64,000 bases of DNA from Rubellimicrobium rubrum (GCF_006152115.1 NZ_VDFU01000006.1:62001-126000); one strand, 5' to 3'. Positions 1 to 9,699 are shown, counted from the first letter of the stretch. Notes: generated from the sequence alone by a model not told the origin. Translations and numbers: made by a program.

Positions 1-485
1 ATGGATCGGGCCATCAGGTGGATGATGCATTCCGTATCGGACGAGGACTGGAAGATCGATCCGCGCTCGATGAGTTCGCGCTTGAGCGCCACTGCGTTCG
101 TCAGATTGCCGTTGTGCGCGATTGCCGCCCCGCCAATTGCAAACTCACCGAAGAATGGCTGGACGTTCCGGATGACCGCCGGACCTTTGTCACCCGACGT
201 CGAATAGCGCACATGCCCGATGCCGATGGCACCCGGAAGCGTGTCCATGACCTCTCGGGAGGTGAAGTTGTCGCGGACGTAACCCATTCGGCGGGCCTGA
301 TGGAACCCGCCCTCCGGGTCGTAGGTGACGATGCCGCCGGCTTCCTGCCCGCGATGCTGGAGAGCATGAAGCCCCAAGGCCACGAAACTCGCAGCGTCGG
401 CCACGCCGACCACGCCGAAGACGCCACACTCCTCCCGAAGTTTGTCGTCGTCGAAGGGATGGGCGTAGTGGACCTGTTCGGCCAT
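1..485 (-). CDS. purF: Amidophosphoribosyltransferase, N-terminal part (runs off window)
   Basis: This is the start of PurF, which makes 5-phosphoribosylamine from PRPP and glutamine in the first step of purine synthesis. About 161 residues are visible and the rest lies beyond base 1. The N-terminal nucleophile glutamine amidotransferase domain is clear. A propeptide of about 19 residues ends just before the catalytic Cys in the motif EECGVFGV, followed by LHALQHRGQEAGGI, GIGHVRYSTSG and AHNGNLTNA, all family hallmarks. The ATG at 483-485 gives a normal propeptide length. cvpA lies upstream on the same strand, the common cvpA-purF neighbourhood. No defect is visible in the part present. Confidence 0.95.
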   Translation of the reverse strand, partial: MAEQVHYAHPFDDDKLREECGVFGVVGVADAASFVALGLHALQHRGQEAGGIVTYDPEGGFHQARRMGYVRDNFTSREVMDTLPGAIGIGHVRYSTSGDKGPAVIRNVQPFFGEFAIGGAAIAHNGNLTNAVALKRELIERGSIFQSSSDTECIIHLMARS

Positions 486-612
486 GAGTCCGGCTCCGTG
501 GCGGCAAACGATGGGGCTTGGCGCTCTGATAGCGATGTCGGCGAGGGGTGTCACGCACCCGTAACGAAACGGCGGCATGGATGCACGTGGACGTGACGGC
601 TCCGCCTGATTC

Positions 613-1185
613 TCAGGCCGCATCCCCGCCGGATGCACCGCAGGTGCCGACCAGTTGTTCATATTGGCGGGTGACCCAGCCCAACGCGGCCTCGGGGTCC
701 TGTTCGGCAATTCGGCCGGTCAGACGAGAGAAGACCGCGCTCGCCCGACTGTCCTCCACCATGGGAATGGCTTGCGCCGAAAGAACCGTCTCGTAGACGA
801 AGAAGGCGACCGCGATCAGCAGGACTCCACGGAAGACGCCGAACAGGAACCCCAGCCCTTGGTCCAGTCCTCCCAGGGCCGAACGTTGGATGACGCCCGA
901 GAAAAGCGGAGTGAAGATCGAGAACAGGATCAGGGCGACCGCGAACACCGCGGCGAAGGCCGCGATGATGGACAACTCGCAGGAGTCTCCGATGAAGTCG
1001 CCCAGCATCGGGATCTGCCGGACGAGCGGTTGGGCCTGATCGGCAAAGATGAAGGCCAGGATGGTTGCCCCGATCCAGCCTGCTATGGCCAGGGCCTCGC
1101 GGACGAAGCCACGGCTATAGGCCAGCAGAGCCGAGACGACGATCACGATCGCCACGACGCCGTCGATGATGGTGAAGCCTTCCAT
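613..1185 (-). CDS. cvpA: CvpA family inner-membrane protein
   Basis: A 190-residue membrane protein of the CvpA (colicin V production) family. It begins MEGFTIIDGVVAIVI and has four hydrophobic segments at about residues 8-25, 30-48, 65-95 and 105-130, then a polar C-terminal tail, matching family length and topology. The molecular role of CvpA is not settled; it has been linked to envelope integrity and its gene commonly precedes purF, as here. The start lies 17 bases downstream of the radA stop, so radA-cvpA-purF probably form one transcription unit reading right to left. Confidence 0.9.
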   Translation of the reverse strand: MEGFTIIDGVVAIVIVVSALLAYSRGFVREALAIAGWIGATILAFIFADQAQPLVRQIPMLGDFIGDSCELSIIAAFAAVFAVALILFSIFTPLFSGVIQRSALGGLDQGLGFLFGVFRGVLLIAVAFFVYETVLSAQAIPMVEDSRASAVFSRLTGRIAEQDPEAALGWVTRQYEQLVGTCGASGGDAA

Positions 1186-1202
1186 ACGTCCCCTGTCCCG
1201 AG

Positions 1203-2558
1203 TCAGGTCCGGCCAAGCTGGTCGGCCACGGCAGTTGCCAGATCGGGTTTCTCACGCAAGGTCAAACCCGATCCAGCCGCGCGCTTGGCCAGCGTCGGCA
1301 GGATTGCTGTCGAGAAACCAAGTTTCTGCGACTCCTTCAACCGGTTTTCGGTCTGAGAGACAGGACGAAGCGCTCCGGAAAGGCTGATCTCCCCGAAAAC
1401 GACCGTCTGCGAGTCCAAAGCCTGTTGGGACTGCGCCGAGACCAGTGCCATCGCCACCGCCAGATCGGCTGCGGGTTCGGTGATGCGGAGGCCACCGGCC
1501 ACGTTGAGGTAGACATCCAGCCCCGCGAAGCTGAGGCCCGCCCTCGCGTCGAGGACCGCGAGAATCATGGCAAGGCGCCCGCCATCCCATCCCACCACGC
1601 TGCGACGGGTCTGGCCGGGCGCAGCCGGGGAAACGAGCGCCTGAATCTCGCACAGGATCGGCCGAGTTCCCTCGATGCCTGCGAAGACGACGGACCCCGG
1701 GGCCGGCGTGCCCCGTTCGCTGAGGAACAGAGCCGAGGGATTCTTGACCTCGACGAGGCCCTTGCCGGTCATCTCGAACACGCCGATCTCGTCCGCTGGG
1801 CCGAAGCGATTTTTCACCGCGCGCAGGATCCGGAACTGATGGCCACGGTCGCCCTCGAAGTAGAGGACGGTATCTACCATATGTTCCACCACCCTCGGCC
1901 CGGCGATCGCGCCTTCCTTTGTCACGTGGCCCACAAGAACGACGGCGATTCCCCGTCGCTTGGCAAACGAGGTGAGCTCGTGTGCAGCCGCACGCACCTG
2001 CGACACCGAGCCCGGCGCCGACTCGACCGTGTCGAGCCACATGGTCTGGATGGAGTCGATGATGGCGAGCTGTGGCTGCTCCGCTTCCAGGGTTGCCAGA
2101 ATGTCGCGGAGGTTGGTGTGGGCCGCGAGCTTCATCGGACTTTCCGTGAGGCCAAGGCGCTGGGCGCGCATCTGAACCTGACCCGCCGACTCCTCACCGG
2201 TGACATAGATCACCTTGAGGCCGTTTCGGGCGAATCGTGCCGCCGCCTGAAGCAGCAGGGTCGACTTGCCGATGCCCGGATCCCCACCGACCAGAATGGC
2301 CGAGGCAGCCACAAGTCCCCCACCCAGCACGCGGTCGAGCTCGGCGACGCCGGCCTCGGTACGAGGGGGCGGGGCCTCGGCGGTCGCGAGATCCGTCAAG
2401 GCGAGTGTGCTTCCGCGCTTCAGCGGCTTGCCCGGACCTGTCGCGAGAGGAACCTCCTCGACGATGGTGTTCCAAGCCCCGCAGGACTCGCACCGGCCCG
2501 ACCACTTGGACTGCGTCGCTCCGCAGACCGTGCAGGAAAAAACTTGCTCACGTCCCAT
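1203..2558 (-). CDS. radA: DNA repair/recombination protein RadA (Sms)
   Basis: RadA is a RecA-like ATPase that promotes branch migration during recombinational repair. The 451-residue reading shows, in order, an N-terminal C4 zinc finger (Cys9, Cys12, Cys23, Cys26), a Walker A motif GDPGIGKST near residue 95, the RadA signature KNRFG near residue 250, and a C-terminal Lon-protease-like domain without a catalytic pair. I chose the ATG at 2558 because homologues begin only a few residues before the zinc finger. An in-frame ATG at 2579 would add seven residues. Its neighbour at 2625-3422 is an uncharacterised membrane protein on the same strand. Confidence 0.95.
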   Translation of the reverse strand: MGREQVFSCTVCGATQSKWSGRCESCGAWNTIVEEVPLATGPGKPLKRGSTLALTDLATAEAPPPRTEAGVAELDRVLGGGLVAASAILVGGDPGIGKSTLLLQAAARFARNGLKVIYVTGEESAGQVQMRAQRLGLTESPMKLAAHTNLRDILATLEAEQPQLAIIDSIQTMWLDTVESAPGSVSQVRAAAHELTSFAKRRGIAVVLVGHVTKEGAIAGPRVVEHMVDTVLYFEGDRGHQFRILRAVKNRFGPADEIGVFEMTGKGLVEVKNPSALFLSERGTPAPGSVVFAGIEGTRPILCEIQALVSPAAPGQTRRSVVGWDGGRLAMILAVLDARAGLSFAGLDVYLNVAGGLRITEPAADLAVAMALVSAQSQQALDSQTVVFGEISLSGALRPVSQTENRLKESQKLGFSTAILPTLAKRAAGSGLTLREKPDLATAVADQLGRT

Positions 2559-2624
2559 GATGATCCCGATGTGGGCCATTGGACCGGGTAACGCAAGCTT
2601 CGGTCCTTCACACCAGCGGGGGCA

Positions 2625-3422
2625 TTACTCGGCAGCGGGGCGCTGGCTCAAGGATACGAGATTGTCCGGGCGGGTGACGCCCGGGCCTTGCACCAGACCG
2701 GCCGGCTCGGCCTGGCCGAAGCTGTACCCCAGAACCGGAAGCGCAGCCTGCAGTTGTTCGTCCAGTTGCTGCAGTTGGCTCGCCACCACGGCTTCCTCCA
2801 ACTCGACTTGGGAACTCCAGCGCATGATCTCGCGACAGGCCTTGAGGGCTTCGGCGATCCTTTGCTGCTGCTCCTCGACCTCGGCTTGGCGCTGGGTCAG
2901 AAAATCCTTGGCCCGGCTCACCCTCTCATCGTTATAAATTTCGGCCAGCCGGTGAGACTGCTTGGACATTTGCGCAGCGACGGTGAGGATATCGGCTTCC
3001 AGAAGCTTCAGGTCGGGATGTTCGCGTAGGTAGTCGATCCGCTCGCGCACGGCGTCGAACTCGGCCGACATGCTGAACACGCCCTTGCGATCGGCAACAT
3101 GGGCCGCGTGGTAAGCGTTCGCCACGTCCTGCATCGACATGCGGAAGTTCCGATGGCTCTTTTCAAGGTCTAGGACGCGGTTGCTGGACGGAAAGAACCC
3201 GACCAGCAGGACGAGCAGCACCGTCAGCCCAAGCTGGGCCATCATGCCGGCCTGGGGCGCGGACGCCTCGCCGAAGCTGGCCTGAAGCGTGAGCCAAGGC
3301 AGAACGCCCAAGGCCGATAGCAGTGTCGTCACCACCATGGTCAGGGCTGCCAGCCCAAGCACATACAAGGAAACAACGTGAAAAACTCGTACCAGCTGCT
3401 GCATGGTGGCGCGGGACAGCAT
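2625..3422 (-). CDS. Membrane protein with a coiled-coil tail, function unknown
   Basis: I do not recognise a characterised family. The 265-residue protein has two N-terminal hydrophobic segments (about residues 17-40 and 60-78), then a long charged region with heptad-like spacing (about 85-230) rich in Glu, Gln and Arg, as expected for a coiled coil, and a short polar tail. The start at 3422 is supported by GGAGG six bases upstream. It sits 45 bases from radA on the same strand. Similar proteins beside radA in Rhodobacterales are sometimes labelled DNA repair protein by proximity, which I consider unsupported. A membrane-anchored scaffold is an inference only. Confidence 0.8.
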   Translation of the reverse strand: MLSRATMQQLVRVFHVVSLYVLGLAALTMVVTTLLSALGVLPWLTLQASFGEASAPQAGMMAQLGLTVLLVLLVGFFPSSNRVLDLEKSHRNFRMSMQDVANAYHAAHVADRKGVFSMSAEFDAVRERIDYLREHPDLKLLEADILTVAAQMSKQSHRLAEIYNDERVSRAKDFLTQRQAEVEEQQQRIAEALKACREIMRWSSQVELEEAVVASQLQQLDEQLQAALPVLGYSFGQAEPAGLVQGPGVTRPDNLVSLSQRPAAE

Positions 3423-3532
3423 CGACGCCCTCCTTCATCCAAACTTGCCGCCCAGGCCCGTCCAGGCGGTTTCTTGCCGATCTAATGGTCGAATCCAGGG
3501 TAAGTTCCCTGTCGTCTGGACTATAACACGGC

Positions 3533-3541
3533 TGTGGATAA
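3533..3541 (-). promoter_or_regulatory. Perfect DnaA-box consensus (TTATCCACA)
   Basis: The minus strand reads TTATCCACA, the exact 9-mer bound by DnaA in many bacteria, in the 157-base gap between mlaF and the upstream region of the 2625-3422 gene. A single box can occur by chance. A one-mismatch box lies upstream of dnaB at 7828. No AT-rich unwinding region or box cluster is visible, so this is not an origin. Confidence 0.35.
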
Positions 3542-3579
3542 AATCTTACGCCCAGTTCGCCGGCGTGACCTGCAGACGT

Positions 3580-4320
3580 TCACCGCAACGCCGTTATTGG
3601 TCCCTGGGAACGACCATGAATGAACTGGTCGACATAGGCATCGCCGCTCTGGTCAAGGTCAGCGACCGCCCCGACCCAACGCAGCAGGCCGCCGTGCAGC
3701 AGCGTGATCCTGTCGGCCACTGTACGGACAGTGGTCATATCGTGGGTGATCGTGATCGCCGTAGCGCCAAGGTCGGTCACAGCTTCGCGGATCAGGTCGT
3801 TGATCACGCCGGCCATGATGGGGTCGAGACCGGCCGTTGGTTCGTCGAAGAAGATGACCTCGGGCTGCGCCGCGATGGCCCTGGCCAACGCTGCCCGCTT
3901 CTGCATGCCCCCGGACAGTTCGGCCGGATACAGGTCGGCCGTCCTGGCAGGCAGGCCGACCCGAGCGAGCGTCTCGATGGCGTGCGCCTTTGCAATCGCG
4001 CGAGGCATCCGACCCTTGAGCTGCCTGAACGCCACATTCTGCCAGACAGGGAGCGAGTCGAAGAGTGCGCCACCCTGGAACAGCATGCCGAAGCGCGACA
4101 GCAAGGCCTGGCGCGGGATGCGTGTGACGTCCTGGCTGTCGATGCGGATGGTGCCTGAGTCAGGATCGATCAAACCCAGGATGCACTTGAGGAGGACCGA
4201 TTTTCCAGTCCCCGAGCCTCCGATGACGACCAAGCTTTCGCCCCGCTTCACATCGAGGTCGATGCCATTCAGGACCGTGTTTGCGCCGAACGACTTTGTG
4301 AGGCCACGCAATTCGATCAT
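3580..4320 (-). CDS. mlaF: ABC transporter ATP-binding protein, MlaF type
   Basis: A 246-residue cytoplasmic ATPase that would power lipid movement across the inner membrane with the MlaE-type permease encoded next to it. Visible motifs are Walker A GGSGTGKS near residue 36, signature LSGGMQKR near 142, and Walker B VIFFDEPTAGLDP near 160, in the FDEPTAGLDPI form typical of MlaF/Ttg2A proteins. The start ATG overlaps the permease stop by four bases (ATGA), so the two are translationally coupled. The in-frame extension upstream lies inside the permease gene and is not native. No periplasmic MCE (MlaD) gene is in this window, so the partner must lie elsewhere. Confidence 0.9.
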   Translation of the reverse strand: MIELRGLTKSFGANTVLNGIDLDVKRGESLVVIGGSGTGKSVLLKCILGLIDPDSGTIRIDSQDVTRIPRQALLSRFGMLFQGGALFDSLPVWQNVAFRQLKGRMPRAIAKAHAIETLARVGLPARTADLYPAELSGGMQKRAALARAIAAQPEVIFFDEPTAGLDPIMAGVINDLIREAVTDLGATAITITHDMTTVRTVADRITLLHGGLLRWVGAVADLDQSGDAYVDQFIHGRSQGPITALR

Positions 4321-5099
4321 GCGGAAAAGAATGCTTCCGTAAGGATGAGATTGGCCGCAAGGATCGCCACGGCCGCTGCAACGACGGCGCCCTTGGTCGC
4401 GCGGCCCACGCCCATCGCCCCCCGCCCTGAGTTCAAGCCGAACCAGCAACCCATCAGCGTCGCCAGAAAGCCGAAGACCGCGCCTTTCGTCAAAGAAGAT
4501 ACGATATCGAGCGGCTCCAAAAAGTTGATGGTGTTGCGAAGATAGGGGGCCGAAACGAAGCCGAGGCGCTCGGTCGCCACCAGCCAGCCACCCATGACGC
4601 CGATGATGTCGCCCACGGCCACCAGCGCAGGAACGCAGAGCAGCCCCGCGAGGACTCGAGGCAGGACCAGATACTTCATCGGATCGGTCGACAGGGTGAC
4701 CAGCGCGTCGATCTGCTCGGTCACCTTCATCGTCGCGATCTCTGCGGCAATGGACGAGGTCACGCGGGCCGCGATCATGAGGCCGACCAGAACGGGCCCG
4801 AGCTCGCGGACCATGCCGATGGCGACGATCTGCGGTACCACCGCTTCCGCCCCGAACCTGTTTCCGCCCGCATAGATCTGCAGGGCAAGCGCCCCGCCCG
4901 TGAAGAGCGCCGTCAGCCCCACGACCGGCAGCGACAGCCAGCCGATCTGCAGAAACGCCAAGGCGATCTCACGCCCGTGGAATGGTGGACGAATGCCATG
5001 GCTGATGGCGTCCAGGGTGAAGGTCGAGAAACGGCCGATCCCAGCCAGCAGGCCCAGGGCCCAGTGCCCGAGGCGAGCAAGCGGTGACACCAAGATCAT
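4317..5099 (-). CDS. mlaE: MlaE-family ABC transporter permease
   Basis: A 260-residue MlaE/YrbE-type permease with five to six hydrophobic segments. It has the family stretch [17 protein letters not shown] followed by the [15 protein letters not shown] coupling region (about residues 105-140) and ends in a hydrophobic helix. With the ATPase encoded at 3580-4320 it would form an ABC transporter for phospholipids or other hydrophobic substrates. The start ATG overlaps the alr stop by four bases. The coupling alr-mlaE-mlaF links cell-wall precursor supply and envelope lipid transport in one operon, though that is a statement about co-expression, not mechanism. Confidence 0.9.
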   Translation of the reverse strand: MILVSPLARLGHWALGLLAGIGRFSTFTLDAISHGIRPPFHGREIALAFLQIGWLSLPVVGLTALFTGGALALQIYAGGNRFGAEAVVPQIVAIGMVRELGPVLVGLMIAARVTSSIAAEIATMKVTEQIDALVTLSTDPMKYLVLPRVLAGLLCVPALVAVGDIIGVMGGWLVATERLGFVSAPYLRNTINFLEPLDIVSSLTKGAVFGFLATLMGCWFGLNSGRGAMGVGRATKGAVVAAAVAILAANLILTEAFFSA

Positions 5100-6130
5100 T
5101 CGCGATGACTGCGGGCATAACGGGTGCCAAGGGAGGTCAGCACCTCGTAGCCGATCGTCCCCGCAGCGTCGGCCAGCTGGTCGACCGTCTGGTTCGGGCC
5201 GATCACGCGAAGGGACTCGGGGTCGTCGGACAGGTCCGTGATGTCCACGATGATCAGGTCCATGGACACCCGGCCGACCGCAGGGCAGGGCACGTCGCCG
5301 TGCCACAGATTGACCCGGTGGCTGAGGCTTCTCAGGAGCCCGTCGGCGTAGCCTGCCGCTACTGTGGCGAGGCGCGACGGCCGGGGCGCCTGCCATGCAT
5401 TGCCGTATCCGGCTACCTCACCCTCCTGAAGGTCCCGAACCTGAATGACGGGGATGTCAAGCGTGACGACGGGCTGCGCCTGATCGAAGGGGAGACCGCC
5501 ATAAAGGCCGATGCCGGGTCGCACGAGGTCGAACCGGTAGTCGCTTCCAAGCAGGATGCCTCCGGTCGCAGCCAAGGATCGGGGGACGTTCAAGCCGTCC
5601 GTCATCTGATGGAAAAGATCGAGTTGATAGGCGTTCATGGGATGGTCGGTCTCGTCCGCGCAGGCGAGATGGCTCATCAGCAGAACGGGGTTCTGGGACA
5701 GCGCGATCTCGGCCACCGCAGCCCATTCCGACCACTCCATCCCCAGCCGGTTCATGCCCGTGTCCAGCTGAACGCCAAAGGGGTGATCGGGGAGCGATTC
5801 AAGATGGCGGGTAAGCTGGTCCACGGAATTCAGCATGGGCGTCAGCCGACATTCGGCCAGTGCGCGAGCATCGCCGGCCATGTGGCCGGAAAGAACCATG
5901 ATTTCCGGTCCCGGTCCCAACGCGCGGCGCAGTGTGAATCCTTCTTCGGCATAGGCCACGAAGAACTTTCGCGCGCCAGCCTGTGCGAGCGCGCGAGCCA
6001 CCGGTCCTATGCCCAGGCCGTAGGCATCCGCCTTCACCACAGGGGCTGCGTCAGACTGCGCAAGATTGGCCAGCGCCCGCCAGTTGGCGACGATGGCTTG
6101 AAGATCGATCGAAAGACGTCCTGTGCCCAT
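5096..6130 (-). CDS. alr: Alanine racemase
   Basis: A PLP-dependent racemase converting L-alanine to D-alanine for peptidoglycan. The 344-residue reading shows the PLP lysine at about residue 33 in [10 protein letters not shown], the GMNRLG and PGIGLYGG motifs of the barrel domain, and a C-terminal beta domain with the catalytic tyrosine in [10 protein letters not shown] and the VGRVSMDL motif. The ATG at 6130 puts the first beta strand (LSIDLQAI) immediately after the start, as in homologues. In-frame sequence upstream looks non-coding. It is followed by mlaE with a four-base overlap. Only one alr is seen here; biosynthetic and catabolic forms cannot be told apart from sequence. Confidence 0.95.
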   Translation of the reverse strand: MGTGRLSIDLQAIVANWRALANLAQSDAAPVVKADAYGLGIGPVARALAQAGARKFFVAYAEEGFTLRRALGPGPEIMVLSGHMAGDARALAECRLTPMLNSVDQLTRHLESLPDHPFGVQLDTGMNRLGMEWSEWAAVAEIALSQNPVLLMSHLACADETDHPMNAYQLDLFHQMTDGLNVPRSLAATGGILLGSDYRFDLVRPGIGLYGGLPFDQAQPVVTLDIPVIQVRDLQEGEVAGYGNAWQAPRPSRLATVAAGYADGLLRSLSHRVNLWHGDVPCPAVGRVSMDLIIVDITDLSDDPESLRVIGPNQTVDQLADAAGTIGYEVLTSLGTRYARSHRE

Positions 6131-6217
6131 GCGGGCCCTTCTGTCAGGAGGCGCGCGAGGCGGCAAGAGGGAGCGGCCCGCGGATCCCGAACTCACCCTG
6201 ACGTGTCGGACACCGGG

Positions 6218-7720
6218 CTAGTGCTGATGCTCCTCGCCCTGCCATGGCTTCACAAGGTTGCCGAACCGCGTGAACCGGCCTTCGAAGCTGAGATCCACCG
6301 TCCCGATGGGGCCATGCCGCTGCTTTCCGATCACGACCTCGGCCCGGCCGTGAAGGCGCTCCATCTCGGCCTGCCACGTCGCCATCTTGTCCAACTCATG
6401 CTCGCCCGGTTTCTCGCGTTCCTTGTAGTACTCCTCGCGGAACACGAACATCACGACATCGGCGTCCTGTTCGATTGAGCCCGACTCGCGCAGGTCCGAG
6501 AGCTGAGGACGCTTGTCTTCCCGGTTTTCGACCTGACGGGACAACTGGGACAGCGCGATCACGGGGATATCGAGCTCCTTGGCGATGGCCTTCAGGCCTT
6601 GCGTGATCTCGGAAACCTCGTTCACGCGGCTGTCCTTGGCGGTCGCGGGACGCACAAGCTGAAGGTAGTCCACGAACAGCACATCCAGTCCGTGCGTGCG
6701 CTTGAGGCGGCGGGCGCGGGCGGCCAGCTGGTTGATCGGGATTGCGGCCGTGTCGTCGATGAAGAGCGGACAGGCCTCAAGGTCCTTGGCGGCCTCGACG
6801 AAGCGCCGGAACTCGGCCTCGGTCATGTCGCCACGGCGGATCTGCTCCGAGGGAACCTCCGAGGCTTCGGAAAGCACGCGGGCGGCCAGCTGCTCGGCCG
6901 ACATCTCGAGCGAGTAGAAGCCCACGACGCCGCCGTTCACGGTGCCTTCGGTCCCGTCCGGACGACGGCCCCGCTTGTAGGCCTTGGCGATGTTGAAGGC
7001 GATGTTGGTGGCCAGCGACGTTTTTCCCATCGAAGGGCGACCGGCGAGGATCAGGAGGTCGGACGGATGCAGGCCGCCCAGCTTCCTGTCGAGGTCGATC
7101 AGACCGGTCGAGATCCCCGAAAGCTGTCCGTCACGCTGGTAGGCGGCGTTGGCGGACTGCACAGCGTCCGTGACGGCGCGCAGGAAGCTCTGGAAGCCCG
7201 ACTCGGTCCGGCCCTGCTCGGCCATCTTGTAAAGGGCCGATTCGGCCTGGATGATTTGTTCATCCGGGGGGCTTTCCACCTCGACCTGCGCGGCCCGGTC
7301 GGCGATGTCCTTGCCAAGCTTGATGAGCTCGCGCCGGATGGCGAGGTCATAGATCAGCTGGGCATAGTCCTTCGCCGCGAAGGCCGAGATCGCCGCTCCG
7401 GCCAGACGGGCAAGGTAGGCGGGCCCCCCCAGCTCCTTTAGGCCCTCGTCGTTCTCGAGGAACGCCTTGAGCGTCACGGGCGAGGCCAGCGCGTTCTTGA
7501 GGATGCGGGACTTTGCGACCTCATAGATGCGGGCATGGACCGGATCGTAGAAGTGCTCGGGCCCGATGATGGCCGAGATCCGGTCGAAGATGTCGTTGTT
7601 TGTAAGGATCGCACCCAGGATCTGCTGCTCGGCCTCGATGGAGTGAGGCATCGCCTCCTGCACGGGGGCAGGGGAGGACTCGGCAGGCTGGCGCGGCCGG
7701 AACGGCGCGATCTCGGTCAT
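6218..7720 (-). CDS. dnaB: Replicative DNA helicase DnaB
   Basis: The hexameric 5'-3' helicase of the replication fork, 500 residues. An N-terminal DnaB domain (about 20-130) contains EAEQQILGAIL, followed by the linker and a RecA-like C-terminal domain with Walker A GRPSMGKTS near residue 225, Walker B VLFVDYLQL near 345, and SQLSRQVENREDKRPQLSDLRESG, whose pieces are conserved DnaB motifs. No intein interrupts the Walker A or DnaB signature regions, which are common intein sites. The gene ends 88 bases before alr. A one-mismatch DnaA box lies about 110 bases upstream of its start. Confidence 0.97.
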   Translation of the reverse strand: MTEIAPFRPRQPAESSPAPVQEAMPHSIEAEQQILGAILTNNDIFDRISAIIGPEHFYDPVHARIYEVAKSRILKNALASPVTLKAFLENDEGLKELGGPAYLARLAGAAISAFAAKDYAQLIYDLAIRRELIKLGKDIADRAAQVEVESPPDEQIIQAESALYKMAEQGRTESGFQSFLRAVTDAVQSANAAYQRDGQLSGISTGLIDLDRKLGGLHPSDLLILAGRPSMGKTSLATNIAFNIAKAYKRGRRPDGTEGTVNGGVVGFYSLEMSAEQLAARVLSEASEVPSEQIRRGDMTEAEFRRFVEAAKDLEACPLFIDDTAAIPINQLAARARRLKRTHGLDVLFVDYLQLVRPATAKDSRVNEVSEITQGLKAIAKELDIPVIALSQLSRQVENREDKRPQLSDLRESGSIEQDADVVMFVFREEYYKEREKPGEHELDKMATWQAEMERLHGRAEVVIGKQRHGPIGTVDLSFEGRFTRFGNLVKPWQGEEHQH

Positions 7721-7827
7721 GACACGGGCCCCATGTTCTCTTTCTGTTTTTCTAGAGCTTACGTGAGTGCGACCAGAGGGGGAACAGATTCTCCCGTGGA
7801 TGGAGTCATGAAAACGGTGGATGGTCC

Positions 7828-7836
7828 TGTGGACAA
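7828..7836 (-). promoter_or_regulatory. DnaA-box-like 9-mer upstream of dnaB
   Basis: The minus strand reads TTGTCCACA, one mismatch from the DnaA consensus TTATCCACA, in the 122-base gap between the dnaB start and the end of pyrE. The placement before a replication gene is suggestive, but one imperfect box is weak evidence. Confidence 0.25.
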
Positions 7837-7842
7837 CAGGTT

Positions 7843-8511
7843 TCAGCTGGGCAGCCAGCCTGCGGGATCGTGCAGGTAAGCCTCTACCGCCGCTAGGGTT
7901 TCCTCATCGAAGGCCCCCCGGCGCCGCGCTTCGGCCAGAACATCCCACCATGTGCAGAGTGCGTGAAGAGCCACACCTTCGGCGCCCAAGCGCTCGTGCA
8001 TCTCCGGGAAGATGCCATAGGCGAAGATGACGGCCGTGTGGTTGCATCGTGCGCCCGTGTCGCGGATGGCTTGCACGAAGGACAACTTGGAGCCGCCATC
8101 AGTGGCGAGGTCCTCGACCAGAAGAACCCGCTGGCCTTCGGTCATCACCCCTTCGATCCGGGCGTTGCGGCCGTAGCCCTTGGGCTTCTTGCGCACATAA
8201 GTCATCGGCAACGCCATTCGGTCGGCGACCAGGGCGGCGAACGGGATGCCCGCCGTCTCGCCGCCAGCGATGTTGTCGAAGGCTTCGAGCCCCGCCTCGC
8301 GCATGACGGTCACGCACAGGAAATCCATGAGAGCGGAGCGGATGCGCGGGAAGGAGATCAGTCGGCGGCAGTCGATGTAGGTCGGAGCCTTGCGCCCGGA
8401 CGCGTGGGTAAAGGGCTCTCGCGCGTTGAAGTGGACGGCTTTGGCCTCGATTAGCATGGAGGCTGAAAGGCGGGCGATCTCGTCCTTGGCAGGAAAACTC
8501 GTGGGGATCAT
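7843..8511 (-). CDS. pyrE: Orotate phosphoribosyltransferase
   Basis: Converts orotate and PRPP to OMP in pyrimidine synthesis. It has 222 residues, with the [14 protein letters not shown] stretch near residue 38, [17 protein letters not shown] as the flexible catalytic loop, and the PRPP-binding motif [14 protein letters not shown] near residue 130. The ATG at 8511 overlaps the pyrC stop by four bases, so pyrC-pyrE are coupled and supply consecutive-pathway enzymes. The in-frame sequence before this ATG lies within pyrC and is not used. Length and motifs are normal for the longer alphaproteobacterial form. Confidence 0.95.
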   Translation of the reverse strand: MIPTSFPAKDEIARLSASMLIEAKAVHFNAREPFTHASGRKAPTYIDCRRLISFPRIRSALMDFLCVTVMREAGLEAFDNIAGGETAGIPFAALVADRMALPMTYVRKKPKGYGRNARIEGVMTEGQRVLLVEDLATDGGSKLSFVQAIRDTGARCNHTAVIFAYGIFPEMHERLGAEGVALHALCTWWDVLAEARRRGAFDEETLAAVEAYLHDPAGWLPS

Positions 8512-9566
8512 GACGCCTCCTCGACACGCCAGTGGAGAGGGAAACCCGGGTCGAAGACGGTGACGGGCCCTTCGTCGGTCACGATGGACGCTGGCGGGGA
8601 CCAAACCTCTCCCTTGACAAGGGTCACACGCTCCTCGTTCGGGGCCAAGCCATAGAAGGCCGGTCCATTCAGGCTCGCGAAGGCTTCAAGCTGGCTCAAC
8701 GCCCCGGCAGCCGCAAAGACCTCGGCCAGGATGGGAAGCGTCACCGGCGCAGAGAAAACTCCGGCGCACCCGCAGGGCTGCAACTTGGCGCTGTCCAGAT
8801 GCGGAGCCGAATCCGTGCCCAGGAAGAAACGCTCGTCCCCCGACACGGCCGCCTGCACCAGGGCGATACGGTGGGATTCGCGCTTAGCTACAGGCAGGCA
8901 GTAGTAATGCGGACGGATGCCACCCGCGAGGATGGCGTTGCGGTTGATGACCAGATGATGCGTGGTGATTGTGGCGGCCAAGTTTCGGGGAGCGTCGCGC
9001 ACGAAATCGACGCCGTCCTGCGTGGTCACATGCTCAAGGACGATGCGGAGGTCGGGAATGCGGCGGCGCAGGGGTCTGAGAACCCGGTCGATGAACACGG
9101 CCTCGCGGTCGAAGATGTCCACCTCGGGATCGGTCACCTCGCCATGGACGCAAAGCGGCATCCCGATCTCGGCCATCCGTTCGAGAACCGGCCGGACCTT
9201 TTCCAGATCGCGAACCCCCGCGTGCGAGTTTGTGGTTGCACCGGCGGGATAAAGCTTCACGGCCTGCGCCACGCCGCTCATGTAGGCGCGCGCCACATCG
9301 CTGGGCTCGGTGGCCTCGGTCAGATAGAGGGTCATCAGCGGCTCGAACCGCGACCCGGCGGGCAGGGCGGACCTGATGCGGTCCCGGTACTGAGCGGCCT
9401 CTTCGGACGTCACCACCGGCGGCACGAGGTTTGGCATAACGATCGCGCGCCCGAAATCCCGGGCTGAATGAGGAGCCACGGCACGAAGCATGGCCCCGTC
9501 CCTGAGGTGCAGGTGCCAGTCGTCGGGACGTCGAAGGGTGATGCGGGTCGAGGATCGATTGGGCAT
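8508..9566 (-). CDS. pyrC: Dihydroorotase (class II, PyrC type)
   Basis: A zinc amidohydrolase that cyclises N-carbamoyl-L-aspartate to dihydroorotate. The 352-residue reading shows the metal-binding HLHLRDG near residue 17, the carboxylated lysine in [11 protein letters not shown] near residue 95, histidines in CVHGE and LEHVTT, and the aspartate in GTDSAPH. This pattern is that of the short single-domain E. coli-like class. An in-frame ATG at 9581 would add five residues; I prefer 9566 because homologues start close to the first motif. pyrE follows with an ATGA overlap. Confidence 0.95.
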   Translation of the reverse strand: MPNRSSTRITLRRPDDWHLHLRDGAMLRAVAPHSARDFGRAIVMPNLVPPVVTSEEAAQYRDRIRSALPAGSRFEPLMTLYLTEATEPSDVARAYMSGVAQAVKLYPAGATTNSHAGVRDLEKVRPVLERMAEIGMPLCVHGEVTDPEVDIFDREAVFIDRVLRPLRRRIPDLRIVLEHVTTQDGVDFVRDAPRNLAATITTHHLVINRNAILAGGIRPHYYCLPVAKRESHRIALVQAAVSGDERFFLGTDSAPHLDSAKLQPCGCAGVFSAPVTLPILAEVFAAAGALSQLEAFASLNGPAFYGLAPNEERVTLVKGEVWSPPASIVTDEGPVTVFDPGFPLHWRVEEAS

Positions 9567-9699
9567 GGGGGCTGCTAGCACGGTCAGGTCGCTCTAGGCC
9601 AGTCTGTCGTCCGACCCGCCAGAACGGCGCAGCCCCGCCCAAGCTGCTACGCGCGGTGCAGAAACCGCACGTGGATCTCACGCGTGGTCGCTGTTCACC

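Noticed and set aside
3423-3579. Replication origin near the perfect DnaA box
   Set aside because: Only one box is present, with no AT-rich unwinding region or usual origin neighbours.
7400-7450. Frameshift risk at the seven-C run in dnaB
   Set aside because: The dnaB frame is continuous and conserved across the run.
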